A DNA stretch of 64,000 nt from Arion vulgaris (GCA_020796225.1 CM036755.1:60996652-61060651), one strand, 5' to 3'. Positions 43,690 to 53,242 are shown, counted from the first letter of the stretch. Notes: generated by a model from the letters alone, not told the origin. Translations and numbers: made by a program.

Positions 43690-43945
43690 TGGACGAGTTC
43701 CGCAGTAGTGTAGTTGCTAGTAAACTCGCATCTTAGGTTAGTAGTATGGGTTTAATTTCACAGTATGCGTGAAATGTATTCTGATCGTAACTGCTCACAG
43801 GTCGACCTAGCCTCAATTGGGCACCAGAAAATCACGGGAAAGTAAAGGCGACCGTCATAATGTTGACCGCATCACCCATCGTGTACCGACGGTCAATGAT
43901 AAGTATTACACTATATACCACGTGGTTAACAAGAGTTCCTTTCCT
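43690..43945 (+). mobile_element. SINE-E, plus-strand copy
   Basis: The head 'GTAGTGTAGTTGCTAGTAAA' precedes a decayed box B ('GGGTTTAATTTC'). The body has 'CACAGGTCGACCTAGCCTCA', 'GGGAAAGTAAAGGCGACCG' and 'GCATCACCCATCGTGTACC'. It is directly followed by the 47-bp array. Confidence 0.8.
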
Positions 43946-43969
43946 CCTTTTTTTTGTTCTACCCATCTT

Positions 43970-44240
43970 TTCTTCTACTCGGTATCTGATGTTAGTACTT
44001 TATCATCTTTACTCTTTTCTTCTACTCGGTATCTGATGTTAGTACTTTATCATCTTTACTCTTTCTTCTACTCGTATCTGATGTTAGTACTTTATCATTT
44101 ACTCTTTTCTTCTACCGATCTGATGTTAGTACTTTATCATCTTTACTCTTTCTTCTCTCGGTATCTGATGTTAGTACTTACATCTTTCTCTTTCTTCTAC
44201 TCGGTATCTGATGTTAGTACTTTATCATCTTTACTCTTGA
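43970..44240 (-). repeat. 47-bp tandem repeat, about 6 units, LINE-derived
   Basis: On plus the unit is CTTCTACTCGGTATCTGATG+TTAGTACTTTATCATCTTT+ACTCTTTT (46-47 bp, with deletions). Read on minus it gives 'RVKDDKVLTSDTE' then a stop and 'KK', continuing the reading of the LINE fragment at 44245-44540. Intact relatives have a similar 'KD-G-LL-T--E--KRW' segment between endonuclease and RT. Confidence 0.85.
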
Positions 44241-44244
44241 TTGG

Positions 44245-44540
44245 GCCACCATTTGAAACAAAAGTTTCAGTAAGTTGTTTTAGTATATTCTATAGCATTT
44301 TTCTGTTTCCATTCTTAAAACTTCCTTTTGCCATTCCTCAGCCAGCTAATTGACATATGCTCTTTTGTCTCTTCTAGCCACTCTTTTCACTCCCTTGTCT
44401 TTTAGTCTATATTCTTCTTTTGCTTGGATTTCATCTGTTGCATTCTTAGTATTAAATATGGCTAGTTTTATCTTTCTTCTTTCTTGAATGCATTTCCAGG
44501 TGTCATCACTTATCCAGGTCTTTCGTTTTACGTTTTAGTT
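44245..44540 (-). pseudogene. LINE ORF2 endonuclease-RT linker fragment
   Basis: Minus-strand frames read 'KTWISDDTWKCIQERRKIK' and 'IFNTKNATDEIQAKEEYRLK', 'KRVARRDKRAYVN', a stop and 'LAEEWQKEVLRMETEKCY'. A 'W.s..TW..i..RR..K' block followed by 'V....RRDKRAY....A..A' is the typical linker between endonuclease and RT in RTE-like ORF2. It has stops and no RT. Confidence 0.8.
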
Positions 44541-44544
44541 TAGT

Positions 44545-44712
44545 TTAGTCATCAGATCATCATTACTGCACGTTGAACCAATTAGTCCATAAGTTTTCCC
44601 ATTTCCCTCAGTATGTCTCACAGCTGTGGCAACTAACGACACCGGTTCTTTGTTGGTTTACTATTCTTCTTTATATACCAGCATAGTGTTCTTGTCTAGC
44701 TACACAACATTT
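44545..44712. repeat. SINE-G copy
   Basis: It matches 29600-29775 ('AGATCATCATTACTGCACGT', 'TGAACCAATTAGTCCATAAG', 'CAACTAACGACACCGGTTCT', 'CCAGCATAGTGTTCTTGTC'). Confidence 0.65.
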
Positions 44713-45154
44713 GACTTAAATTCTTGAAGTCTGGTTAGTGTTGTAGATCTCGTCTTACGTGCTAGACAAGAGATCAAATAGCAATATAATTCGGTTCTCA
44801 CTAACTCTCTATAAAGGAATAATGTTATCAAAAGAGAATGAGTAAGCTTGATTTCGAACAAAAACACCAAGAACGATCACCAAAATGTTTTCTATTTGAT
44901 CTGTAATCTTTTCTTTGTTTAGACCTGACCACGCCATCCTGGGCGCACGTGAGCACACAAACAAGTGAGTGTGTTAACTATCTTCTTCAGGTCGGACTGC
45001 GGACATGACAACGCCTTTCGTGATAGGAATTATCTAAGCTACCAGATATGGCTAGTCTTCAACGTCTCTAATTAGTTTCTCTTGCGTTTCGTAATATTTA
45101 CTCTTCCTTATCTATCTATCTTTGTCTGTCCGTCTGTCTACCATATACATACAT

Positions 45155-45432
45155 AAATCAAAATCAAAGAAAACTGGCTGATGCTACAAATAAGAAAGAG
45201 AAAATTGAGATATTTTGACATATAAAAAGACATGAAGGGCTGGAGAAGATCATCATGGAAGGAGGCATACCGGCAAAGAGAAGAAGAGAAAGACTACGGA
45301 CAAGATGGAATCAGGGTGTAACTGATGGTTTGAACATGACGTCTGCAGAGGCAGGACATCTGGATTATGAGAATTTCCGGAGTACTGTTGGGGTGGCAAA
45401 GTTCTGCTCAGGACAAGCTATTTGATGATGAT
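45155..45432 (+). pseudogene. RTE-type LINE 3' fragment
   Basis: It is collinear with 38915-39190 ('AAAGAAAACTGGCTGATGCT', 'GAAGGGCTGGAGAAGATCAT', 'AACTGATGGTTTGAACATGA', 'AAGTTCTGCTCAGGACAAGC') and ends TGATGATGATA. Frames are broken by point changes. Confidence 0.9.
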
Positions 45433-45454
45433 AATAAACGTATATATGTTTCTT

Positions 45455-45702
45455 ATTCTTCGAACGCCCCATATCGACCACTTCTTAACCACTCTGTGTG
45501 ATTTGTATGTGATCTGAGTCTAAAAGCGATTGTACGTTGTGTCAGTTGTGCGCCTGCACGTAGGTCATCATCTCCGATTTCTGCGACGCCTTTATTTACT
45601 AGTGTAGCTTCCATAGACCCCAACCTCAGTCGCCTCTTACGACATGCTTTGTAGGTCTCAGTACTACTATTCTTTGCTTTCCTTGCTGGCCCAGGCTGAT
45701 TT
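45455..45702 (-). mobile_element. SINE-B, minus-strand copy
   Basis: 'TCTTCGAACGCCCCATATCG', 'TTTGTATGTGATCTGAGTCT', 'TGTGCGCCTGCACGTAGGTC' and 'GCCTCTTACGACATGCTTTG' are the reverse of SINE-B. Confidence 0.85.
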
Positions 45703-45734
45703 AATCAATATCTAGCTTGTCTCTTAAAGCGTTT

Positions 45735-45965
45735 GACTGCTATGACAGCAGTTCTAAATGTCTCTTGCATTAGGTGTCAGCATCTGCTGTTGTCATACTC
45801 AACTCGTCTATGACATCTTGCATCCATATTCGTCTTGGTCTTCCTTTACCCAGTCTGCTCGGTATAATGTCCCACCGAATGATCTGCTCAAGAGAATCAT
45901 GTCGTTTTCTAAGTTCAACGTATTTCATTTTTCTCACATTTCTCATCTTTATCAACCAGTTCTCT
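45735..45965 (-). pseudogene. RTE-type LINE ORF2 C-terminal fragment
   Basis: Minus frame 45770-45955 encodes 'KYVELRKRHDSLEQIIRWDI', 'LGKGRPRRIWMQDVIDELSM' and 'TTADADT'. GRPRR-W--D followed by an amphipathic tail is the ORF2 C-terminus. It comes from a subfamily different from that at 38585. Confidence 0.8.
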
Positions 45966-46324
45966 TCAGTTTTTACCTTGCAAAATAAACATTTTCTTTT
46001 TTTTTCCCCTGCTCATGGCGTTTTTTCGTTTGCAACAGAAAACTAAACAGCGGACTGATTTCAAATCTGCAGTGTAGCGGAAGGTTGGCCGGTAAGAAGT
46101 TTTGAATTAAATTTCCGTGATCATTTGCCTCAAGACTAATACTTGAATTATTGATATTTTCTTGAAGATAACTTTTCTTGCATTGATGATGTATGCAATT
46201 ATAGTTTGTGAATGTCATGTTGCGTTTAGTGAGGTTTACTGTAATTGGATTTGTCGGTAGTGGTAGTTTCTGAATGTGATGTTAGGAGTAACATTTCAGA
46301 AATGAGATGTTATAGAAAGTTATA

Positions 46325-46630
46325 GTTTGTGTACTTAAATGTCTTTACGAAGTCAATAAAGGTGACTTAGAGTTTTGTTTGTCATTCTCTGCACTGTTCT
46401 ATGATATATCTAAGAGCAAATAGTTGTCTTATACAGCTCCATGCTCTACGAAATCCAGCTTATTTCTTTCTCAGTGTCTTATCCACTGCATCAGTAATGC
46501 GCTGCACGATGACTTTGTTTAAGCGTGTGATTGAAACGGAAAGGGCGGTAATTCCCCGTCAGTTGTTCCAATCGTCAGGGGATCCCTTCCTTGGAATTTT
46601 TGATGATAACTCCTCTGTTCTATTAGGTAT
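46325..46630 (-). pseudogene. LINE reverse transcriptase core fragment (fingers to motif A)
   Basis: Minus translation reads 'DWNN', a stop, 'RGITALSVSITRLNKVIVQR', 'ITDAVDKTLRKK', a stop, 'AGFRRAWSC', 'QLFALRYIIEQC', and then 'VTFIDFVKTFK'. In active relatives the corresponding blocks are 'W-N-RGITLLS', 'L-K-QAGFR-GRSC-DQIF-LR-IIEQ' and the motif A 'FIDFEKAFD'. The motif A aspartate is visible in FIDF. Stops show it is dead. It is the only RT core in the window. Confidence 0.85.
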
Positions 46631-46634
46631 TATT

Positions 46635-46691
46635 TCCCTTCTCTTCTCTTGCTCCATATTCTATATGTGCGGATGTTAATTTTATATAGTT

Positions 46692-46728
<37 letters not shown>

Positions 46729-47673
46729 ATCTGATTTGTATTGTTTATCTTATTATTTCCATTTCTATTATTTGCATTTATTTCGTTATTCGCTTTTAGC
46801 CACAGATTTTCTTTTTAGAGCCGTTAGGAAAACTTGTTGTGTGCCCCTACATGTTGTGTGTTGTGTGACCCTACATGTTGTGTGTTGTGTGACCCTACAT
46901 GTTGTGTGTTGTGTGCCCCTACATGTTGTGTGGTGTATAACCCTACATGTTGTGTGTTGTGTGAACCGACATGTTGTGTGTTGTGTGCCCCTACATGTCG
47001 TGTGTTGTGTGACCCTACATGTTGTGTGTTGTGTGACCCTACATGTTGTGTGTTGTGTGACCCTACATGTTGTGTGTTGTGTGACCCTACATGTTGTGTG
47101 TTGTGTGACCCTACATGTTGTGTGTTGTGTGACCCTACATGTTGTGTGTTGTGTGACCCTACATGTTGTGTGTTGTGTGCCCCTACATGTTGTGTGTTGT
47201 GTGACCCTACATGTTGTGTGTTGTGTGACCCGACATGTTGTGTGTTGTGTGACCCGACATGTTGTGTGTTGTGTAACCCTACATGTTGTGTGTTGTGTGA
47301 CCCTACATGTTGTGTGTTGTGTGTCCCTACATGTTGTGTGTTGTGTAACCCTACATGTTGTGTGTTGTGTAACCCTACATGTTGTGTGTTGTGTGACCCT
47401 ACATGTTGTATGTTGTGTGACCTTACATGTTGTGTGTTGTGTGCCCCGACATGTTGTGTGTTGTGTAACCCTACATGTTGTGTGTTGTGTGACCCGACAT
47501 GTGGTGTGTTGTGTGAGAAGTGAAATTCTTCACCTCTCTTGTATCCTTTACTTAATACAGACCTTTTGGTTGAACTGTTGCTATGTATTATTATTGTTTT
47601 TTGTATTTTGTAAAACTATAGGTGCTTTTATGTGTTTCACCGTTGCTACATAGTTTGACTACAGTCTTCCCTT
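46635..47673 (+). mobile_element. Penelope-like element 3' region, copy 1, with internal satellite
   Basis: Segments 46640-46833 and 47514-47673 are collinear with 61150-61510 downstream of a GIY-YIG fragment: 'CATATGTGCGGATGTTAA' variant, 'TTTCGTTATTCGCTTTTAGC', 'CACAGATTTTC', 'TTCTTCACCTCTCTTGTATC', 'GTATTATTATTGTTTTTTGT' and 'GCTACATAGTTTGACTACAG'. The 24-bp array replaces about 60 bp present in copy 2. It encodes nothing itself, and the GIY-YIG part is absent. Confidence 0.8.
46834..47513 (+). repeat. 24-bp minisatellite array, about 28 units
   Basis: The unit is TGTTGTGTGA+CCCTACATGT+TGTG, with ACC/CCC/ACCG variants. 24 bp is eight codons, so the array yields Cys-rich pseudo-frames ('HVVCCVTL', 'CVLCDPTC') in two frames up to 334 codons. 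The frame runs out of flanking non-coding DNA and has no signal sequence logic, so it is not a gene. Confidence 0.95.
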
Positions 47674-47674
47674 A

Positions 47675-47862
47675 TGAAATGAAAATCGTGGCATATCCCA
47701 AAGGACGTAGCCATCAACCACAGTAAACGAGTCGTTGATTTTCTTGGCACCACTTATACGTTCAGTAGTTTGCCATTGCTTTCTGAACGGTGAGGTCTAT
47801 TTTCACCTTTTGTTAAAATCCCACAGAAACGAATTTGCCTCCAAACTTCCCCTATATCGATA
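47675..47862 (-). mobile_element. SINE-F, minus-strand copy, directly at Penelope end
   Basis: 'GAAATGAAAATCGTGGCATA', 'AAGGACGTAGCCATCAACCA', 'TATACGTTCAGTAGTTTGCC' and 'TTAAAATCCCACAGAAACGA' match 25985-26212 and 38235-38460. The head is truncated. Confidence 0.85.
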
Positions 47863-48149
47863 TGTATTATTTGTGCATTCCGTACAAATGTAAACAATGG
47901 TAGTAGTAACTAAGAATTACAGGTGTATTTTGTACAATTCAGCGTTTAAATAATCATAGCCTGGTGCCTTGCTGTTCTTAAGAGTAATCTCTGCCTGTAA
48001 GGGATAGATAGTGAATTTGATAGTGTAAGTATAGTTTATGAATTTGGTCATCTCTGCCTGTGTGAATAGATAATACCACTTATTAGTTTCGAGCTTTCTG
48101 GTACAATCAACATTCTATTTCTCGAGAGTCGAGTTCTGGTTTTGCAAAG

Positions 48150-48372
48150 TTTGAATCTCAAACTCGTAGGGTAGATTCAACATCAATTTCAAACTCGCCG
48201 GGTAGATTCAACATCAATTGAAAAAACTCGTCGGTAGATTCAACATCAATTTCAAAATCGTCGGGTAGATTCAACATCAATTTCAAACTCGTCGGGTAGA
48301 TTCAACATCAATTCAAACTCGTTGGGTAGATTCAAAATCAATCTCAAAGTCGACAGGTAGATTCAACATCAA
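48150..48372 (+). repeat. 31-bp tandem repeat (GTAGATTCAACATCAATTTC), about 7 units
   Basis: The unit 'GGTAGATTCAACATCAATTT'+'CAAACTCGTCG' recurs with indels. It is unrelated to the 3566-5843 array of equal period. Confidence 0.9.
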
Positions 48373-48482
48373 ATTTGATCTTCTCAAACAACAGGCGATC
48401 TATGAGACCATCGAAGGACCTCCTTTCCTCTCCCCCTCTCCTTAACATACCCCATCTTAAACTAAAGGGTCAGCCCTGATGC

Positions 48483-48715
48483 CAAGCGTGTTCGTAGGGC
48501 GTTGGACGACGGGTGACAAGCCCTCTTTGAGTGCGGGTTCTTCTATATCTCTCTACGATCCCGTAGAGAGGTGCGGTTCAATTCCTCGAGTTGGCAGAAA
48601 AGCCACAGGTTCTCTAGATTTAAGGTGTGCGTGGCACCGAACTTAAGAGTTACGATGTCCATGGAACCAAGCCGAAGAACTAAAAGTTCAAGTGCTTCTG
48701 AATCGAAAAAAAACC
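48483..48715 (+). mobile_element. SINE-D with an internal hairpin duplication
   Basis: The head 'GCGTGTTCGTAGGGCGTTGG', box B GGTTCAATTCC and body 'CACAGGTTCTCTAGATTTAA' identify SINE-D. Between 'GAGTGCGGGTTC' and a second 'AGGTGCGGTTC' lies about 37 extra bp that includes a perfect 9-bp stem CTCTCTACG/CGTAGAGAG with a 4-base loop. Confidence 0.8.
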
Positions 48716-48744
48716 CAAAATACTTAAGGGTCTAAAGCCAAAGG

Positions 48745-48970
48745 ATTGCCTTCATTGCACCGGATTTACCCCATATGGCTCGGTCCCTCTCCAGAGAAAT
48801 AGCACGCCACCTGCCGAGAGTACTAAACAAAGGACGAACTCCGTAGCTCCACCAACAATCCTAGTGGTTTCTGGAAAAAATGCAATTGTGAACAGAACGG
48901 CGTGGTCCGGATTCGAAACCACGATCTTCTAAATGCAAGGTAAGGGATTAACCATTTAGTCACATATATA
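48745..48970 (-). mobile_element. SINE-A, minus-strand copy
   Basis: The reverse complement has a box B-like GGTTTCGAATCCGG, 'TTTTTTCCAGAAACCACTAG', 'GGAGCTACGGAGTTCGTCC', 'GGTGGCGTGCTATTTCTCTG' and 'GGGACCGAGCCATATGGGG'. The head with 'TGACTAAATGGTTAATCCCT' is preserved. It is a full-length-like copy. Confidence 0.85.
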
Positions 48971-48989
48971 CACTCGAATACAACCTCGC

Positions 48990-49287
48990 CCTTGTGGTGC
49001 TGGGGCAAGCAAGGGAAGAAAAGAATAGTACCACTGCGACCTACAACGCATGTCGTAAGAGGCGACTGATGTAGGAACTAGCGAAGCTACCTAGTAAATT
49101 AAAAGCATCGCAGAAAAGTCTAGATATAAGCTGAATTGTATTGTCACAAATTCTGAATTTTCCTCGTCTCTCTGTGGGCCATAACTGGCGCAACGTACAA
49201 TCGCTCTTAGCTCAGATCACATACAAATCACACGTGTTTAACAAGTGGTCGATATGGAGCGATCAAAGAAAATCTAGAAAGGAAGAA
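48990..49287 (+). mobile_element. SINE-B with foreign middle, ending at array
   Basis: SINE-B landmarks 'GGAAGAAAAGAATAGTACCA', 'ATGTCGTAAGAGGCGACTGA' and 'AGATCACATACAAATCACAC' flank a replaced middle at 49119-49176. That segment ('GTCTAGATATAAGCTGAATT', 'GTATTGTCACAAATTCTGAA') is shared with 50551-50606. The tail GGAAGAAGAA runs into the 39-bp array. Confidence 0.8.
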
Positions 49288-49885
49288 GAATACAACCTAA
49301 CAACGTTCTCAGAATGTTATCAGAAGAATACAACCTAACAATGTTCTCAGAACTGTTATCAGAAGAATACAAACTAACAAGTTCTCAGAACTGTTATCAG
49401 AAGAATACAACTAACAACGTTCTCAGAATGTTATCAAAGAATACAAACTAACAACGTTCTCAGAAATGTTATCATAAGAATACAAACTAACAACGTTCTC
49501 AGAAATGTTATCAGAAGAATACAAACTAACAACGTTCTCAGAACTGTTATCAGAAGAATACAAACTAACAACGTTCTCAGAAATGTTATCAGAAGAATAC
49601 AAACTAACAACGTTCTCAGAAATGTTATCAGAAGAATACAAACTAACAACGTTCTCAGAAATGTTATCAGAAGAATACAACCTAACAACGTTCTCAGAAC
49701 TGTTATCAGAAGAATACAACCTAACAACGTTCTCAGAAATGTTATCAGAAGAATACAAACTAACAACGTTCTCAGAAATGTTATCAGAAGAATACAAACT
49801 AAAACGTTCTCAGAAATGTTATCAGAAGAATCAAGCTAACAACGTTCTCAGAACTGTTATCAAAGAATGTAACAACAGAGTTCTT
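49288..49885 (+). repeat. 39-bp minisatellite array (second type), about 15 units
   Basis: The unit is GTTCTCAGAA+ATGTTATCAG+AAGAATACAA+ACTAACAAC. 39 bp is 13 codons, giving an 'EYKLTTFSEMLSE' pseudo-repeat on plus and matching open frames on minus. It is unrelated in sequence to the 39-bp array at 7567. Edges are decayed at 49290-49440 and 49800-49885. Confidence 0.95.
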
Positions 49886-50069
49886 CAGAACTGTTTATCT
49901 GAAGGAAATAAAACTAATTGACGTGTTAACCTCTGAATGTTAAGTTCTTTAACTGCCAATGCAGTGAGTTATTTGTTTGTTTGGTGGAATAGTCAAGGTG
50001 TATAAAACTCAACGTTAATCCCAGACGTTGGAGTGCTATTTGATTCTCCTTCTTCTCTTAAATCATTTA

Positions 50070-50425
50070 TTTCTTTAAATAAGTGTTGCGGAGGAAATGT
50101 AGTGACCTTATGTGCGATTGTTCTACTGCACTTAATAAGCTTTTATTCATTTTCTTAAGGCTATTCTTGAGGCTGTCGCTACATCTTTTGCTTGGTCTTC
50201 CTATTGCTTTGTACTCGTTATACTTTTTTAGTGTGGCTCTCTGTGGTAGACGATACCATGGCATTCTTGTCAGATGTCCAAACAATTTAATCTGTTGTTC
50301 TTTTTATGAATTACATGACTGGTTTCACATCCAGTCTTCTTCTGATTTCTTCATTTCTAATTGTGTGTCTTATTGTCACTCCTGCAGCTCTTCTAAGGCA
50401 TCTGATCTCCTAGTTATTTGATTGT
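50070..50425 (-). pseudogene. RTE-type LINE ORF2 C-terminal fragment
   Basis: On minus, 'MFGHLTRMPWYRLPQRATLK' leads to 'NEYKAIGRPSKRCSDSLKN' and 'SLKKMNKSLLSAVEQ'. Upstream (50290-50420) is a broken 'RRAAGVT', 'RNEEIRRRLDVKPVM' region. It is collinear with 63545-63990 and lacks that copy's insert. Confidence 0.85.
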
Positions 50426-50550
50426 GTTCTAATACCATGCTCGTCTATAGGGCTAGGCAATTGGTGCAGCAAGAAGTAGGGGTTTGTGGTTCGAATCATG
50501 TGTTTGGTTTTTTCTTTTCGGAATCCACTAATACTGTCGAATTATTATAG

Positions 50551-50675
50551 TCTAGATATAAGTTGAATTGTATTGTCACAAATTCTGAATTTTCTCTCGT
50601 CTCTCTTGTCTTTCAGCTCAGCCATGTCTCTTTTCAAAAGATTCTGCACCTTTGCGTAATGTTGTTTACTTTGCA
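50551..50675 (-). pseudogene. Fragment of the LINE seen at 11360-11715
   Basis: 'TTTTCTCTCGTCTCTCTTGT', 'CTTTTCAAAAGATTCTGCAC' and 'CTTTGCGTAATGTTGTTT' match 11400-11490. Its upstream part (50551-50606) is the segment also found inside the SINE-B at 48990-49287. Confidence 0.65.
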
Positions 50676-50975
50676 CAAAAAACTCACAAACATACCACAA
50701 TATACACGAATAAGCAAGTTAGCCTATCCCTTTTTTTAACAAAACAACAGTAATCAAATATGATGATATTTCTACCCACACTATTTGTTGACATTTCTAT
50801 CTATTCTATTTATTATCATTTACCTGCTTATCTTCTATCCATTTATTATTCTTATCTTAACTTGTCGATAAATTACAGAGAGTTACTATATTTATATAAC
50901 AGAAACAGAACATACGCAGAAACCTCTCGTCTTTGTGAAAGACTAATTGGTTGAAAATGGTTTGTTTTAAAGACA

Positions 50976-50978
50976 TAC

Positions 50979-51034
<56 letters not shown>
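50976..51034. repeat. (TA)n microsatellite
   Basis: About 58 bp of alternating TA. Confidence 0.97.
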
Positions 51035-51037
<3 letters not shown>

Positions 51038-51326
51038 CGCTGGAATGACATGATACAATGACTAAAGTTATACGTAATCAGTACACGGTGTTTGGACGTC
51101 AACAGGAAATGGTTCAAATCCGAGGATTTTCTATTCTATTTGTGTTCCAAATAATATGTCACATAGGGATTTCTTTATCAATAGATAAATATATATATGT
51201 ATATGTTACAGGTGAGGGAAAATGTAGGATACAGGAATACATGTCACAAGTTTGAGAAACATGACAGAAATTGTATTGCGGAAGAAAATGTTGATTAGGT
51301 AAACAGGCAGGCAAAACGACAGACGA

Positions 51327-51327
<1 letters not shown>

Positions 51328-51397
<70 letters not shown>

Positions 51398-51407
51398 TAT
51401 AGTTCTA

Positions 51408-51440
<33 letters not shown>

Positions 51441-51445
51441 GATAT
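51328..51445. repeat. (TA)n microsatellites
   Basis: Two TA tracts (51330-51393 and 51408-51441) are separated by 'AATATATAGTTCTATATA'. Confidence 0.97.
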
Positions 51446-51646
<201 letters not shown>

Positions 51647-51661
51647 TTAGAAAGAAAGAGT

Positions 51662-51900
51662 AATTCGAAACAGAGGAGTTTCAGAGTTGTGAATCCCAAT
51701 CGCTGACCAGATTGATAAAGATGGGTGTCGATATTGGGACATCCCGAAAAGAACGACATACCAAATATGCTAAGAGATTGATTAATCAACATCGAAATGT
51801 CGTTTTGGGCCACTTGACGCTGCTGGATTTGTTGAGGCGGAGATCGGGGAGCACTTTTGGACGTGTCCGGAGTTATGTGATGATAGTCCTCATAGAACTG
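51662..51900 (+). pseudogene. I-type LINE post-RNase H fragment
   Basis: The plus frame reads 'IKMGVDIGTSRKERHTKYAK', 'RLINQHRNVVLGHLTLLDLL' and 'RRRS', then shifts frame before 'FWTCPEL'. The order (G..R.E-R....R..N......G..T-L--LRRRS-H-W-CP) is that of the copies at 16205 and 33941. It is a third subfamily, dead and short. Confidence 0.85.
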
Positions 51901-51904
51901 ATAA

Positions 51905-52152
51905 CTTTTCTTCTTCTTTTCTTCAAACGCTTCATAGAGATCGCTTGTTAACCACTCTTTGTGGTTTATATGTGATCTGAGTCTAAGAGCGATTGTACGT
52001 TATGATCAATTATACGCCTACAAATAGGCCAGCACATCCGATTCCTGCGTTGATTTTTATTTACTAGGGTGCTTTCTGTCCTACATCAGTCGCCCTACGA
52101 CTGTCTTGTAAGTTTCAGTGGTACTAGTTCTTGCTTTCAGGGCCTGGCACTC
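51905..52152 (-). mobile_element. SINE-B, minus-strand copy
   Basis: 'TTCTTCTTTTCTTCAAACGC', 'CTTGTTAACCACTCTTTGTG', 'ATTATACGCCTACAAATAGG' and 'CACATCCGATTCCTGCG' are the reverse of SINE-B. It follows directly on the I-type LINE. Confidence 0.85.
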
Positions 52153-52154
52153 AC

Positions 52155-52570
52155 TGGCAAACTGAGATTAGATAAGGCTTTCTTTGAGGAAATCAACACT
52201 AACGCTCTGTTCTTTAAGATTTCCTGATTCTGCTACTTTGTCAGTGTAAGATAATTACGTACTGTTCCTCTGAAGAGTAGACTATTCAGCTCATGATATG
52301 CTCCATGAAGTCATGTCAGGATTTAATGAAGCTCTCAAAGTATGCATTTTCGGTATCAGTGGCAATGAAATACACAACCTGAAGTCAGGTTCACATAGTC
52401 CACTCTTGCATGGATGATGTTCGCAATTATCTTACAACTGGACACAGTAGCAGGAATCAGGGAACATAAGGAACACAGCAGACGATAGATGTTATTTCTC
52501 AAGACAAGCTATTTCAGTCATCAGTTTTCCAGTGGTTGCCAGGGCTGCAAATGGAACAAAGAGATATACA
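52155..52570. other. Unassigned sequence
   Basis: I see no recognisable gene or repeat. Short frames carry no motif I know. Confidence 0.5.
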
Positions 52571-52573
52571 GGC

Positions 52574-52730
52574 CAGTGTCGGCTCGTAGTCATTTTTCTT
52601 GGTGAGCAGACACAAATTTTCCTGAAAAATCATGGTTTTTGAGTATTTACTATTGAATTGTCTATACTGGAAGTTCCTTTCGATTATTGTAGGTCCATGA
52701 CCGCTCCCTTAAGATCAAGCCCGACCACTG
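52574..52730 (+). mobile_element. Decayed MITE of the CAGTGGCGGCTCGT family
   Basis: The left end is CAGTGTCGGCTCGTAGTCAT and the right end ..CCCGACCACTG. The middle ('AAAATCATGGTTTTTGAGTA', 'TTTACTATTG', 'CCTTTCGATTATTG') is closest to 3616-3783. No TSD is detectable. Confidence 0.75.
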
Positions 52731-52739
52731 CAACACATC

Positions 52740-53235
52740 TACACTGTCTGTACTGTTACTCATTTCACATAGAGTTCGCACTTACATCTGATTGATGTCA
52801 GGTTGACATATCCTATTAAATGGACAGTTCGACAAGAGCTTTTAATTGTAAGGATTGTGTTCTTCAAATCATCTGACTGGGCTCAGTCATTCTCTATAAT
52901 GAGTTTCCCATAAATCAGCTCCCTATTGTCGATTTCTTACAGGTTCGAGCTTTTAAAAGAGTTATCGATTTACCTAGATGTCCGTTTTAATGCAGCTCAA
53001 CTGCATCTGATTGATTGATTGAATGATTGATAGATTGAATGATTGATTTGACGATTGATAGGTCCATCGCTTTCACTTTGACTTTTCACTTCGTAATTTT
53101 ATTTAACCTACGCCGCATTTATATTGCAATGTATACGAATTAGCTTATATGACTTTGCAGTCATATTAAACAATTTTCAAGCATATAATGATTCAGAAGG
53201 ACGAATAGGTTAATGGTTAACCATATAATTTTTTC
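52740..53235. other. Spacer with a SINE-C tail remnant
   Basis: There is no gene. Imperfect TTGA runs at 53009-53060 followed by 'GATTGATAGGTCCATCGCTT' look like the 3' end of a minus-strand SINE-C copy. The stretch 53215-53260 then resembles the interior of SINE-C and merges into the array. Confidence 0.5.
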
Positions 53236-53242
53236 TCTTTCT

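Noticed and set aside
46649..47653. 334-codon Cys-rich open frame and an overlapping 229-codon frame
   Set aside because: Both are products of the 24-bp unit (eight codons) inside a Penelope 3' region, and the N-terminal part is AT-microsatellite.
49423..49921. Open frames on both strands across the second 39-bp array
   Set aside because: They are explained by a unit length divisible by three without stops; no other coding evidence exists.
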